Assembly (NCBI GenBank): GCA_030248215.1
Contig: JASANG010001450.1
Location: 35,234-99,233 of the forward strand
Source: Enoplolaimus lenunculus
Taxonomy: Eukaryota > Nematoda > Enoplea > Enoplida > Thoracostomopsidae
DNA length: 64,000 nt
Reading direction: 5' to 3'
The notes beneath the pieces are model-generated. The model made no database searches. It was not told the origin of the DNA and saw only the letters and a list, made by a program, of their open reading frames with translations. The number at the start of each line of letters is the position of its first letter. Within the stretch, counting starts at the first letter, position 1. This document shows positions 35,412-48,068 of the stretch, piece by piece. The position numbers were made by a program, and so were the translations under genes.

Positions 35412-36680
35412 AATGGTGTATCTATTTAATTTTGTCTCATAAAAGCAACATAAATGTGTGTATTACTATGCCAAAAACGTTTGAATGAGTCAAGCATCTG
35501 TGTAAAAACTTATACGGGAAGGATTCGCAGTTTTGGTGGTGCCAAAATACCGTTTACCGAATTCCAAACATATATTTCCAGACTGAACTCTGCAGCACTC
35601 TACCAAATCATTTTGTCTATGAAGATAGTCATTCAACATTTACTAATTTTGGAAGCCGGTCACATTGACTTTTTAGGCCACAGCCGTAAACACTATGAGC
35701 TCGGTGCAGTGAATGTGTTTTGTTCAGTGGAATTTCACATTACAATTTCCGCTTCACTTTCTAAAACTGGAAACCGGAATTCCCATATCGGCATTACACC
35801 ACTTTACTTCCTCAACGTGTATACACTAATTGTGGAAGCTGTATAAATTATATGAAAGTTATATTTCATAATGAAGAAATGGCACATGCAGCTGAGGGGA
35901 ATACAGGGCGCCCTGATTTTATCATTGGATCATGAGGCCGGCCGCATTTGACATGGTAGAGTGGAGATTTATTGTTACAACACTGCGTAGGATAAAATTT
36001 TGTCCTATTTTTATTAATATAATTCAGAGTATTTACAAACGATGGTTTTGAAGAATTTGTGTAATGGTAAATGGAAATATATCACAAAAGTTATTGGTAA
36101 AGAAAAAAATTCGCCAGGATTGCCCGCTTTTCCTTTTGTTATGCGTTGTAACTTCCGAAGGTGTTGCGCATTTTTTATGATCAACTAGTGTGTTATCGGT
36201 GGTTGCTCCGTGTGATGTAAACTCAAGAATAAATAAATTTGATGACGATAAGGTATTTTTGTTTAAAGATTTGATGAAATTCAAAAAGTGTTATATTTTG
36301 AATGGTACAAACGTGCTTCGGGAAGTCGACCAAAAGTACCAAAAAGCAAAGCTAATAGCAGTTAATGTTTTTTACTGAATAGTCAATTTTAGTTGTAGAA
36401 AAGTTAAACTTTATAGAGTATAGGTAAATTTGTAAGGATTGGATGATGATGGCAACTGGAATTAATGCAAAGACGAAATGTAAACCCTTGAAACGAGAGC
36501 TCCGCCTAGTTGGAATCTCATTATGGGAAAGCACATGGTGCTATGACTTATTACTTTTGTATGTTTAGTTATATAAGCTCAGTTGTTTCTCCATAACCGA
36601 ATCTCACTGGATGGGCAAAAAAGTATTAAGACGATTTGTTTGTCACCCTTCAAGTGCGAATGTAGTGAAACTTATGCTGA
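35412..36680. other. intergenic, no convincing gene
   Basis: A 130-codon plus-strand frame at 35454-35846 starts with GTG, lacks recognisable domains and is probably chance. Nothing else seen. Confidence 0.4.
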
Positions 36681-37335
36681 GTTCACGTTATAACCGGGGC
36701 TGACGGGAAACGGTTTGTCCCATGTTGATTCAACGTCAACGTTAAAATTCGGGCTCTTAAATTGGGGTAAACAGTCAAAACTCGAATGTCATATGACATT
36801 AGCTCACAAACCACCGCTTTCATATAATCAATGTGTACAAGGGACGGTATGTCACGTGATACTATGGGACATTATGCGAATATCATGTGATGTTCCAAAT
36901 TTCCACGAATATCATATGATATTCAGCGGGATAGTGTAAATTTGGGACTATAATAAATGAACGAAAAGTCGGACGGTAAGCGGTGCAAATGGGCTTTAAA
37001 TACAAAATACACATCTGCAAATCGTTTCCGACACAAAATCGCTTAAAATCACAGCTTCATATTTCAAAAATTTAAATTTCAAATTCTAGTATCATGATAT
37101 TCAACAGGACAATTTGGGTACTTCAAGTATGCAGGCATTTGAAAATATATCATATGATATTCGCAGACTACATCGAATATTATATATTTGAGAACAAATG
37201 CGGACCCATACATGTTAATGGCAGACAAATACGAATTATTCAATGCGATATAGCGTCTATATAATAGACAAAATGTTACCCAATAGTCTAATATGGACAA
37301 AACGTGTCCCAAGCTGCCCCGGTTATAACGTGAAC
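36681..37335. mobile_element. 655-bp MITE with perfect 20-bp termini
   Basis: GTTCACGTTATAACCGGGGC at 36681-36700 is exactly the reverse complement of 37316-37335; similarity continues inward (GGTTTGTCC against GGACAAAAC). The interior holds repeated CATATGATATTC palindromes, including a perfect 18-bp one at 36907-36924. No coding sequence. Superfamily not assigned. Confidence 0.75.
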
Positions 37336-37814
37336 CCCGCAATAGTGTTTTGATGTTGCACCCATCGAAAGGAGGTATCAACCTTCCCAATATTAAAATT
37401 AAATTAACAGCAAATAGACTAGTTTTCTAAATAAGACTTCTGAGTTTTAAAGAAGTGATAAGCTGGAGAAGATGTTTTGAACATTTTATAGAAAAGTTGA
37501 ACATTACACGAAAGACAAACGAAGTTCGCTAAAGGTCCAACTTTTTACAAAGAACTGAGATAGGCAATATTGGAAAGTGGTTTAGACGCGTCGGGGATGT
37601 TGATGAATTTTTCGGAAACTGCTTAATATGAACAAATTGTCTCCCAAACATATTATTTGTTTGCTATGGGTGGATGTATGTTACGGAAAGTAAACTACGT
37701 AAGCATTTGTCAGTGGGCAAATGTTCTTAATGTGGATTCACGTTATTTTTACAAATTGGGCGAAACTAAAATTCACGGAAGGGAAGGTCAGAAATTTACA
37801 TATATATAATTAAA

Positions 37815-38095
37815 TGACTCCAGGACCAAATAATTTGAGTTCGAAACTTTAAAGCGTACATAAATTTTGAAAGTACATTCCTAAGTGTAACCTTGTATTA
37901 TCGCTCAAGCTATTGACACAAGAGAAAAAATGTTTAATTCAACGGATAATTGCAGTACCACAAATATATCAGTAACAAAGGGCAGCGGAGCGTGGGTTAA
38001 AATAAATAACAGTCCATAACCGAATAACAAGGGGGGCACCCTCTGGAGAGGCCAAATAAATATCAGTCCCCCCTCTTATTCGGGTCACTACAGTA
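37815..38095. mobile_element. TA-type MITE, left end degraded
   Basis: Shares GAACTTTAAAG, CAGTAACAAAGGGCAGCGGA and ATAAATATCAGTCCCCCCTC with its relatives. Right end TTATTCGGGTCACTACAGTA intact. Confidence 0.6.
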
Positions 38096-38169
38096 TTAAC
38101 AAAAGAATCTAATCTTCTAAGCAGAATAATGTGTTAAGATCAAAGTGAATAATTCTTATTAGCTATATG

Positions 38170-38571
38170 CAGGGTGCAACCGGAATTATAAAATACTGGA
38201 ACCGGAAAGTTAAAAATATACCGGAACCGGAAATTAAAAAATACTTGTTACCGAAAAATTATATTTAACGCTATTTTATCGGTTTTAATGCTGTAAACAC
38301 ATCATTTAGAATGCCAAAATCTTGAAATATATGCAGTAGGTGGAAACATATGATAAATTGTGGGGTATGGCACAAATTGGAAAATTTGGCAATACACGCG
38401 CAGACAATTTTATATAAAGTCAGAATAATATGCCAATTTTTCTTAAATTTTAGAATGAGAAAATTTCCAATACCGGAAAATTCCGGTGAAAAAATACCGG
38501 ATTTGTTACCGGCACCGGATAATGAAAAATACCGATTTCCTTTCCGGAACCGGAATTCCGGTTGCACCATG
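38170..38571. mobile_element. hAT-like MITE, CAGGGTG family
   Basis: Starts CAGGGTGCAACCGGAATTAT and ends GGAATTCCGGTTGCACCATG. Flanks GCTATATG and GCTATTCT share the first five of eight bases. Ends 46 bp beyond the GPR89 poly(A) signal. Confidence 0.65.
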
Positions 38572-38617
38572 GCTATTCTGGAAGCATTCGCTCTTGCAAT
38601 ATAAAACAACTCAGATA

Positions 38618-38623
38618 TTTATT
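38618..38623 (-). terminator. poly(A) signal overlapping GPR89 stop
   Basis: AATAAA read on the minus strand begins inside the TAA stop codon at 38622-38624. Confidence 0.45.
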
Positions 38624-41600
38624 AAAATTGAACCTTTGGTTCATTGGCCGCTTGTTTATGAGCTAATTTCAAGAATAAAATACTACAGATAGCACTGATC
38701 AGAAATATGACATCAAACCAGCGGTGATAAAAGTTAAACTGTAAATCTCCCAGTACTTCGGTAACAATAATCCTGTATTGCAAAGGCATATTCATTCGCA
38801 TCAACAGCACAGATGAAACGAAATACATTCCCATGATTTGTGCAAGGAGTAACACTATCACATTTGAAGATTTGCTACTTGAGATGGCGTAAAAAAATTT
38901 GGTTAATGTAATGAGTAGACCTCGAATGGAGGTTACCTAAAATGTAAAAAGAATCCCAATTTACCATAGAGCGCGAGATAAAAGTAAAAAGAAGAATTAC
39001 TTGCAGGGTGAAAACGGCTAGTGTTGAAGCATAAATATTTCAGATGTTTTGTTTTTCAGCCGACACAGTAAGGCACGCACTCACCGGGCTTTCTAAAATT
39101 TTACATAAAATAGCGGATGCTCCGAAAAGACAGGATAAATTCGTAATTTTTATTTCATATTGAAAAATTGCAGTATATCTGTAATAAAAATTGCCAGATA
39201 TAATAAAAAAGTGATTTATGACTTATTTTGAGCTCAAAAATAATGCAATTTCCGGTATTGCATGACGGAAACGGACACCGATTTTTACCAGAACCCGCTT
39301 ACACCCTGATAACCTGCTTGGGGGAGCCTTTATTAGCTCAACCCGGGTTAGACAGAAATTCATTCTTTCTGTACGATATAAATGCAGCAAATTGTAACTT
39401 CTAATCAGTAGTTTTTCGATACTAGTTTAAATTAAAAATTCTCAAAATTGCAACAAATTTTGTTCTGTGCGTATACCTACAAATTGCGGCGCTACTGATT
39501 ATCCGGCTTTGACAAGGATTCAACATCTGTCTGGTATTTTCATATGCATAGTTCTGATTTGAAAAATATTCCACAATATATTTTCAACCAAACAGCTGAT
39601 GAAAAACCAAAAAATAATGATTACATTGTGACTTACTACAATAATGCCAACAGCAATGAAAGAAATTTGTTGACTCCAAAATTCGGCATCAAACTGAAAT
39701 CCCATATAGTGGATTGCTATTTCAATTCCTCGTGTTATTGGGTCCACTTTGCCAACACGATCGAATACAATGTTCACTGTTGCCATAAATATTTTCCAAA
39801 TACAGTATAGCGAGAAAAAATGGCCGACAACGTTAAAGTAACGACCTGAAATTAAACACTTCCACAGAGAAGGTTAGCAAACGACTTGTCATCCGAAAAG
39901 ACTATTATAACACAGCAAACTTGCATTATATAAACCAAGGACACACTCGTAAATTTTGAAATTAAATTCATCAAAAGTAGCTTTGAAACAGAAACTAAAA
40001 GATCGCGGCGATTTCTTGGTGCAGTAAATTAATTCGATATCAGTACCAGTATGCAAAGCGGAACTAAGTTATACTAGAACCGGAACTTAAAACTTTTAGA
40101 CCCGCGTGCTGCTTGTTTTACACAGTTTATGTACGCATATTAATCACACTTTAATGGTTGAAGTATTAACTAAGAACCATTAGGATAACAGCAAACCACA
40201 AGCGAAATGAAGAAATATATTCCAACTTCGACTGCACGTGCAATCAAAATCACAACTGGTGTTGAAGCGGAATTTCGCTTGTATCCTGATCAGTCCTTAC
40301 TTACCCTGGAATGTTCTCGAATAGATCAATCGCTCTTTCATATTTCTCAGATCAACAACGTCCAAGAATAAATGACGACTTATTTCTTCAAGTGCAGCAA
40401 TATCTGTCTTTAAACTGTTGATATTCTCATTGAGAGGTGATGTTCTGCCTAAAAGCAGTATACTGAGTAGTAAATGTAACAAATACCATTACATTTAAGA
40501 TTTTTGATACCTCACAACGCGGGCCACCTAAAAGGCGTACTCCCAATATATGAACAATAGCAGCGATTGCTCTTAACTATTTACACAATTGAGTACGATC
40601 AGAACTTTAGCATAATTTACAGAATATTTTTTGTAATATATTAGAATAATATCGTTTTTCACAACTCGATTTGAAAGACTTGGCCTGATCAAATATGAGA
40701 ACCACCCCAACTGACCTTTAAGATAACGCCATACACCGCTACTAATGGGACTGTACGCTGTACGAAGTTTTTCTTTCTCCGCAAGAACCAGCCTTCTTTT
40801 CTTTAACACAATCATATCCATTGTTTGCATAAGTTTGCGTTCAGCACTAACTATGTCAGTATCAGACACCTAAAGCAAAACTTAAACGATCAAAAGCTTT
40901 CGGATTTGGATTTGGTGAAAATAAGCGATGCGCACATAGGTATAATTTGTTTTGCCAATTTGAGAACATGGTAGTAAACTTGTGTTTCGCTAAAAACACG
41001 TCTTTTGTCACCAAAATTTAACCTGAGACAGGAAAACATCTTCTGGTTAGCGTCGAGTTTTTATAAAATTGCATGACTGTACGTACCGGACGCATAAAAT
41101 ATGACATATACGTGTAAGGACAGTTCACAGCTCCAAATCCTGAGAGGAATGCCATAACAGTCACACCAATAACGCCGACCCGACTGATTGCTTGTTCAAT
41201 TGTAAATATTCCGTGTTTGGGACTCAATATTGGAAATGGATCGCCAATTTTCCAAAAGAAATATATGAAGACTGCCCAAACAACAGATGTGAACGAGAGT
41301 ACGTAACGCCTGAAAAAATATTTATAAACTGTTTAGATTGCAACCGAAATCATATATTTTCACATATAAAAATACAATGCTAAGATGGAAACATACAAAC
41401 GATAAAAAGAACAAAAATATACAGCGCGTATGCTGTTTTAACTGAGATTTAGTTTGCTACGAGACAATGGCGCAATCAAAAGAAGATTTCGATTGACCAA
41501 TCAACATGCAGGTGCAAGAAATTCAAATGACTTGCAGCTGCCTTCACAAGTGCGAAATAAATTAAATAACATGAATTCCAGTGAATACGTTGCAGTTGCA

Positions 41601-42750
41601 AGAACTTCAAAGCTGCTTTGTGACCAAACTTGCGCGTAAAAGTTGCACGTGCAAGTTTTTGCTGCAAAAACTTGCACGTGTGAATAGAGCTTAACATTAT
41701 AAATGTTGTCGACTTACTATGCTTTATATATGTACAATAAAGACTGGGTTTCTGAAATCTTGTGTAAGTATTTACTTACGTTTTGCTTAAGCACTTACTA
41801 AAATCGCCAGCTAAAATAAATACATAAATTTTCCGACAAAAACAGAAAACTTAAATCCAGCTTTAAAAACGAAAAATTGGTTAGGCAATTGCTTAGTATA
41901 TAGTTAACTATAAATTTATACCTACTGATGTTTCAGAAACCCAGCCTATGAGTGTTAATTCCATACATCGCTTGTGATTTCGTCGAAAACAATGTTTAGT
42001 AGGATGCTAGAATGTGCAGTTTTATACAACAAGTTTAACCTATAATAATTTGTTGTTCCATAACATTAAAAATACTACTGGCCTCTCCCTCTTTTCATTT
42101 TTGCGAGGGGATCTTCCTACTGAAGGAGATATTCCACAGATTGTACCTGGAAAAGTCAAAGGTATTAACATGGGGGCAGATTAAAAATGGTTGAACTTGG
42201 CTGTTTGAGGGCCCACCAATTGCACCACCAAGGGAAGCCCAGTACTGCGCACATTAATGTTTTTTCAAGTAACCAACTTACCTCCGAATAAACGTTATGG
42301 ATCGAACAATAGAATACGCAGTATAGTAAGGCAATATTACGATAAGCAGTGTCAATATGAAGTATAAACTCACACGCCAGACCAAATAGCGTGAAGCAGA
42401 ATGCAAAACGCCGAGTATTTCAAATATGATTAGCTCAAACATTGTACACGAAAGGGCGAAAGTGAACGAAAACAACATTTGAACGATGACCAGATGAACC
42501 TGAACAAAAGACCAAATACAGTGCAAGATGCGGAGTCTGTTCATCACCATGAGCAAAATATTTTATTTTTGTGCATTACTTGATAACTAGACAACAAATT
42601 GTATATATGCGTTCCCTCTTGTGTTGCAATGCAATTAAATATATTTTCACTACTACGTACGCAGTTATAAGATATTAAGTTGTCATGTACCTCATAACCT
42701 TTGAACAGCTTCTTCATGAAAAACACCCAACCGCCGGCAAAAAATATAAC
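38622..42750 (-). CDS. GPR89: Golgi pH regulator / GPR89-family membrane protein
   Basis: Multi-pass Golgi/ER protein described as an anion channel that sets Golgi pH. Seven minus-strand exons: 42691-42750, 42282-42499, 41087-41309, 40716-40869, 40305-40448, 39637-39845 and 38622-38936. All junctions are GT-AG and in phase, giving 440 residues. Motifs are nearly identical to animal orthologues: FAGGWVFFMKKLFKGYE, FSFTFALSCTMFELIIFEIL, GDPFPILSPKHGI, SRVGVIGVTVMAFLSG, NCPYTYMSYF, QTMDMI, FMATVNIVFDRVGK, LLLAQIMGMYFVSS and LQFNFYHRWFDVIFL. The first exon, about 14 codons ending before VIFF, should lie between 42751 and the bestrophin gene, but I could not place it. The hAT-like element 39004-39308 is in the last intron; another lies just past the 3' end. 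Confidence 0.95.
39004..39308. mobile_element. hAT-like MITE in GPR89 last intron
   Basis: Starts CAGGGTGAAAACGG and ends GCTTACACCCTG. Flanking ATTACTTG and ATAACCTG agree at six of eight positions. Related to the first half of 29815-30357. Confidence 0.6.
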
Positions 42751-43049
42751 CTAAAACAATACACGCATATTAATATAACTTAATTAGTTTACAATGTTCA
42801 GCAATATAGACACAGATTAGCCGAAGAAAGGAAATTGAGGCATTTAAATCAAGTATGCACCCTACTTTATTTTCATGTTCACACTATGCATAAAATTATG
42901 TATTGTATTCACAAACAAAAATGTGGAGTTGTTGAAAAAAGAAACAACCAAATGTTACCGAAAAAGTCGACAGCGATATATTGATCATTTTTTGTTTGTA
43001 CGGCGTTATTGTGCAAAAGTACTAAAAGTTCTAGCGATTTTGGTATGTA

Positions 43050-43318
43050 TAATTTACCGGAACCGGAATTTGAAAATTTTACCGGAACCGGAACCGGAAA
43101 GTGAAAAATGCATTTTACCAAAAATTTCATTTTAATCGTATTTTTTTGCTCTATTATTTGTGAAACAACCTTAGTCGAACATAGGTATTTATTTTATTTG
43201 TTGTATTTTAGATTTTCGTCGTCGAATAAAGTGAAATCCACCATCAATGGCTTATATTCGGAGTACAAGCGGCTTTCGAAAGAGATTCTTAAAAATTAGC
43301 AAAGTTAAAAAACGGCCA
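43050..43318. mobile_element. hAT-like MITE fragment
   Basis: Nearly identical to 14240-14510 (GTGAAATCCACCATCAATGG, ATTCTTAAAAATTAGCAAAG) but lacks both CAGGGTG termini. Confidence 0.65.
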
Positions 43319-44379
43319 ATTTATAACACGGTTAAGTTAAATTTTTCAACAATGTTGTTTTCGTGGTTACTATTAAATTACTTTGATATATGCAGTTTTG
43401 GTAACAATTTCTAGTATATAATTTCACTGACATATTACCAAAAAAGAAACAGTTTTGGCGATTTAAGAAACCGCCACAGCTATCTGTAATACCCTCAGTT
43501 ATCTCTAAAATAACAGTGTAAACAAGATTTTATTCATTATATACTGTACATATTACTGTGAAGCATGTAAAATCTTTCAGCGTTTTTGATCAAAAAGGTG
43601 ATAACGAGCTAGAACCTATTTTAGACATATTTAACAGCATAATTTCTCAACTAACTTCGGACAAAATAACAATCCATGCGTCTTGCAACAGCATGTGAGC
43701 ACTGGATCATCAAATACATAAACAGGGAAGCTGATAAAGGACGTTAAGTAATAAACTGCAATACCCGCGCTCTCAATTTTAAATGGATGAATGGTTGTAA
43801 GGATATTACTTGGGCGCGGCGTGTCAGCGGCTGGCATTTGCTAGTCTAATTCCGATTGGGTGCTTGTTCGGAAGCGCCCCGGTTTTAATCCGGTAGGAGT
43901 TTCTGCGTGGGGGTTTGAAACGCCCTCGTACGATGTAAATCGATACTGCAATTTAGAATTTTTTCGAAAATTTATAATTTTAGCACTCTTTTATTTAAAT
44001 TTGCTATTTTAAAGATTAGAGGTAACCTAACCTACGTTTTAGTCTTTCTGATTTTATATGTATCTCCCTGGTTTTAAGTTATAAGACTTACATATGTAAG
44101 TATTATAACTTAAAACAGGGTGATTTTTCGAGGGGGCCTGAACATAAAGTAATTTTTCGAGTAGGGATAGGCCTTTCACCCCTCCATGCCTCCACTAGCA
44201 AAATGCCAGCTGTGAGCGATAGCAACAATCCCATCTGAGATACCCGTCTTTTGTGAGAAGCAGGTGTCGATAGCCACTTACGCTGAACTAGGCGTGGCTT
44301 GCAACCCCCACGGCACACATTTCAGTTCAACCCAGTCTCCACCACAGGTGACTAGGCTACCGAGTCGTGCGCCACAACG

Positions 44380-44560
44380 AAACGTAGCCCTGTCGACCAC
44401 CTAACTTAGATTTAGGACCGAACACGTTATGGTGCTGTGCAATAGACGACGAAATATTGATCCAACCAGCGATCAAACCGGGTCTCTCTTTTGCAAGCCT
44501 GCTATCATACCCATTACACCGGTAGCCTGCGTGATACCGTAAGAGCAGTTGCACCACCAT
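44380..44560 (-). repeat. tRNA-derived repeat fragment
   Basis: On the minus strand GGCTACCGGTGTAATGGGTA followed by GCAGGCTTGC and CCCGGTTTGATCGC resembles the tRNA-like part of SINE family 2. Degenerate. Confidence 0.45.
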
Positions 44561-44829
44561 ATTACAATGCTACTGATGACTGCTATACTGCATCAGTTTT
44601 CCATTGGGCAAAGCCGAAGCTATTACTATATACTTTTCCAGCACTTAGAATAACGCTGAATTAAATATCATCTAATACTTCGATACCAACCAACAATTGG
44701 TCATATATGAACACCTTTAAGATTAAGGTGCAAAACCAAGCACGTAATACGTCATAGCAAAGATGGCTATCCTTTGCATTGTAAGCAAGTGACCTGACAC
44801 GCAGAAAGTTACTAGTACGAAACCACGCG

Positions 44830-45085
44830 TAACCCGAAGTCCGGTTCCTGCGTTCACTGACATTGGGCTACGTGGCTCCCATGTCACTCTAGGTAGGATC
44901 CAGGGCTTCAGCGCTATTGCAACTGCGCCACGCAGCCCGCCTCTCCAACCGTTTGTATTGTCGACTTATACGTACATCAAACGTATGCTGCTGGAAAGCA
45001 TACTATACAATGTGCATTGCATATAGTGCATACGTATGCGCCAGGACAACCATGTATTACATGCTTTACATGCCCCATTTTCAAC
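44830..45085 (-). mobile_element. SINE family 1, minus copy
   Basis: Minus strand: GTCCTGGCGCATACGTATGC leader, GGAGAGGCGGGCTGCGTGGC at the start of the tRNA-like part, then a shortened body without a proper B box. Confidence 0.6.
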
Positions 45086-45139
45086 TGGATGTCGTGATCA
45101 TAGCGCGGCAATGCTCTCACGTCGTGGTCGCTACGTCAG

Positions 45140-45395
45140 TCTAGGTAGGTAGGAACCGGGACTACAGACCTTTTTAATAAGCAGCTGGAAAAGCGGGTTG
45201 CGTGTGGTTTCGAACTAGCGACCTTCTGCATGTCTGACAGACGCTGTTACCACTGAGTCACGCAGTCCGTCTCAGTAGCTGCTTCTATTGTCAACTATAT
45301 ATGTCGACGATATGCTGGCGGCAAGCATACTATACATTACAATATGCACTGAATATAGTGCATATGCACCAGGATAAGCAGATACTTTAAACCTG
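45140..45395 (-). mobile_element. SINE family 1, minus copy with tRNA-like domain
   Basis: Minus strand: leader with TATGCACTATATTCAGTGCA, then GACTGCGTGACTCAGTGGTA, an anticodon-like stem, TAGTTCGAAACC as B box, and the tail CCAGCTGCTTATTAAAAAGG. Immediately follows the other copy. Confidence 0.65.
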
Positions 45396-48011
45396 CAGCT
45401 TAGCTGGTTATAAATTTATTATAACCCAAATATTACCACAAAAGTTTGTCTTTATTCAATCTGCATTATGTCACTTAATCGAACATTCTATATTTAGAAA
45501 TCCTTCTCAGAATGGTTTCTAATACAAGACACCACTAGCTATGCAGTTTCGTTCTCCTGAGGTGAGAAAACCAGTAATGCTGTTAAGCACTACAAATTGT
45601 TGGTTTCTTTGTTGTTCCTAATGGCCACCACGCAAAAGAAATAACAATCGCAAAGCTTGCTGCTTGTACAAGTATTAAACTTAACATATGACTAGTAACT
45701 GTTGTATAATCGTTGTTTTATTAAGGTTATACTCTCGACTGAATTTATAAAGCTTGCTAAAAGGTGTATGGAGCACTATTTACATTGCCTTGCGCATTAT
45801 ACGCAGAGTAACATTGTTTCATTCAGAACTGCGCGTGACTCTTGGGTACCAGAAGGTATACGCGGGTAGACGCGGACTGGGAAAAAACTCTACCGTTCGC
45901 ATGGCATACCGCGGGAAAACTATTTCATAGTGTTCGTAAAAGTTTGTAATTTCTACCCATACATGCGCCTGGTTTCCCTCACGAGTTTACATCAAGGTTT
46001 CATCTACGTTTTGCGTACGTCTATTGTTTTAGCTCGCTTCCATGGCCTGGGCTGGATCAGCCACCCCCGAATCAACCATTTGTAAGCCCCACCATTAAAA
46101 GGGACCAAACCGGATGAAACAAAACCGCCGAAGTTTTGAGATACGTCTGGCTTCTCGCTCGCTTTGTTCGTGAGTTGGACACTATCCTACCTTTCCACCA
46201 TTTTTAAATGGCTTTAGACACTATACACGCTTTACAATAAACAACAAGGCTATAAATGCCAACAAATTTTCTCGCTAGCTACACTCGTTGGCTTTACAAT
46301 TTTGTTTCTTAAAGATAACTGATGAAACAAAATAACAAAGTAGGTAACAAACGATCGTGAGTTGCACAACCTTAGATCAAACATAGATAAATTCTATATT
46401 CACATCGACGCTGGGGGACCCATCCCTGGAGTTTGAGGGCCCCTCCCCTGCCTGCCACGGTACGGTTCAATTCTGCACATAATTGTACGCAGGGCAGCGC
46501 GGAATGACCATTCCTGGCACTGAAAAACAAAAAGTTAAAAACACAATGGAAACCAAAATAAAGTTTTTCACAAGTTTAAACACTTTGGTTTCAAGAGTGG
46601 GTCCGGACAACCTTTAGCATGGCTCGAACAAAATAGAGTTTGAAAACTCGATTTGATCTAAAAGCAAATTTTCTTCAGAAACTTGAACAAAATTGAGTCA
46701 TCCACATTATACTGTCTACGCTACTGTAAAAAATTGTCCACCCACATGTTTGCAAGGGCAGTACAAAACAATACTGTTTTGGGGATATTTGGACTTTGCA
46801 GAGGGCATAGATAGTTAGTCTGTTATGGCGGTAAGTAGTCCCTTCGGAGGGAGTATGAAAATAACCGGAAAAATGGTTTTTTTTTCATTTTTTCCAACGG
46901 GGGTGGAAAAAAATGGAAAAATGGAAAAATATACGATTTTTAAATATAATTTGCAACTAAATGGGATATAAAATGACGTTTTTAGACGACACGTAATTAA
47001 TTTTCATGCAACACATTAACAATGACCGTTTGTACGTATCCACCAGGACGCTTTATATGTTCGAAAAGAGCGAAAATTGCAGCATGTGAATATATAAATG
47101 GATTTCAGAATTGAAACTATGCTACGCGATTCAGTGCAAAACCGCATATGCATCTTGTTCGGTTCACTTACCACGTTTCATCGACAGTGGGTTCAAAGTT
47201 TTAGGGGGCTCAAAATTGAGAGCTTGGTTTTACCGTACGATTTGACGCAAGAATACGTCTATAGCTTCAATCTAGTTTTGTTCACGAGGTTGCAGCAATT
47301 GAGAAGCTTTGATGTCAGAAAAAACCCAAAAGTGTCTTGGGATTTAATATATACTTATAAAAACATGTGTGACTTCTTCAACTCGCTCCGCTCATGAGTT
47401 ACTGATATTCTGATGACCTCCTCCGATTATTCCACGCCAGAACTTTAATTGTTAAAAAATTGGAATTTTAAGGTCCCAATTCCTCCATTGGCCTCGAAAA
47501 ATTTTTGTCGAAAAATTATGCAAATTTACCATTTGACACCGGTTTTACGGAGCTAAGCAGATTTGGGCTTCAGTCCCCCTCTTATTCTGGCCACTACAGT
47601 ACGTTCCTTAACATTAACAATTTTTCTGCAGTTTGATATGTTATTTGTTAAAGCAACGTCGGAATAACTCAATAAAATGCCTACCCGATTTTATATACGT
47701 CTACCGACACTGAGCATTGTCGCAGCTCCCATGAAATGGTAAGTATACGGTAAAACGTAGCTTACAAGAGCGCAAATTTACGCCACACTTTCCAAAAAGC
47801 ACTCTTGAAACAATCACAGTCTCTTGCAAACAACTAAAGCACTATAGATGACCGGTATATTTCATAGTGAAAATTTCCAACATACTACGGAGGTGCAAAC
47901 ACGTTTTCGCCATAGAATCTGCTACAAAATATAAGACTAAATGCAGGATGTAACAGGATATCCGTTTCCGGTTAACAACGATGTCCGTATTCGGTGTTCA
48001 TTTTCGTAACC
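45396..48011. other. intergenic between GPR89 and bestrophin
   Basis: No gene recognised; the missing first exon of GPR89 may lie here or in 42751-45395. A poly-A/T rich stretch at 46860-46950 and one TA-type MITE end at 47569-47601 (CCCCCTCTTATTCTGGCCAC then TACAGTA). Confidence 0.4.
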
Positions 48012-48017
48012 TTTATT
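48012..48017 (-). terminator. poly(A) signal of bestrophin gene
   Basis: AATAAA on the minus strand about 52 nt after the stop codon. Confidence 0.45.
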
Positions 48018-48068
48018 ATCCGTTTTAAGCCCTGACTAGAAGCGACAGTGTCTGAATTACAGTTTCGT

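Noticed and set aside
35454-35846. 130-codon plus-strand open frame
   Set aside because: Starts with GTG, has no recognisable domain and odd composition. No splice context that makes a gene.
43631-43837. Candidate small protein or first exon of GPR89 (MPAADTPRP...)
   Set aside because: Does not resemble the GPR89 N-terminus and has no in-phase donor before the expected VIFF exon; a single hydrophobic stretch is not enough to call a gene.
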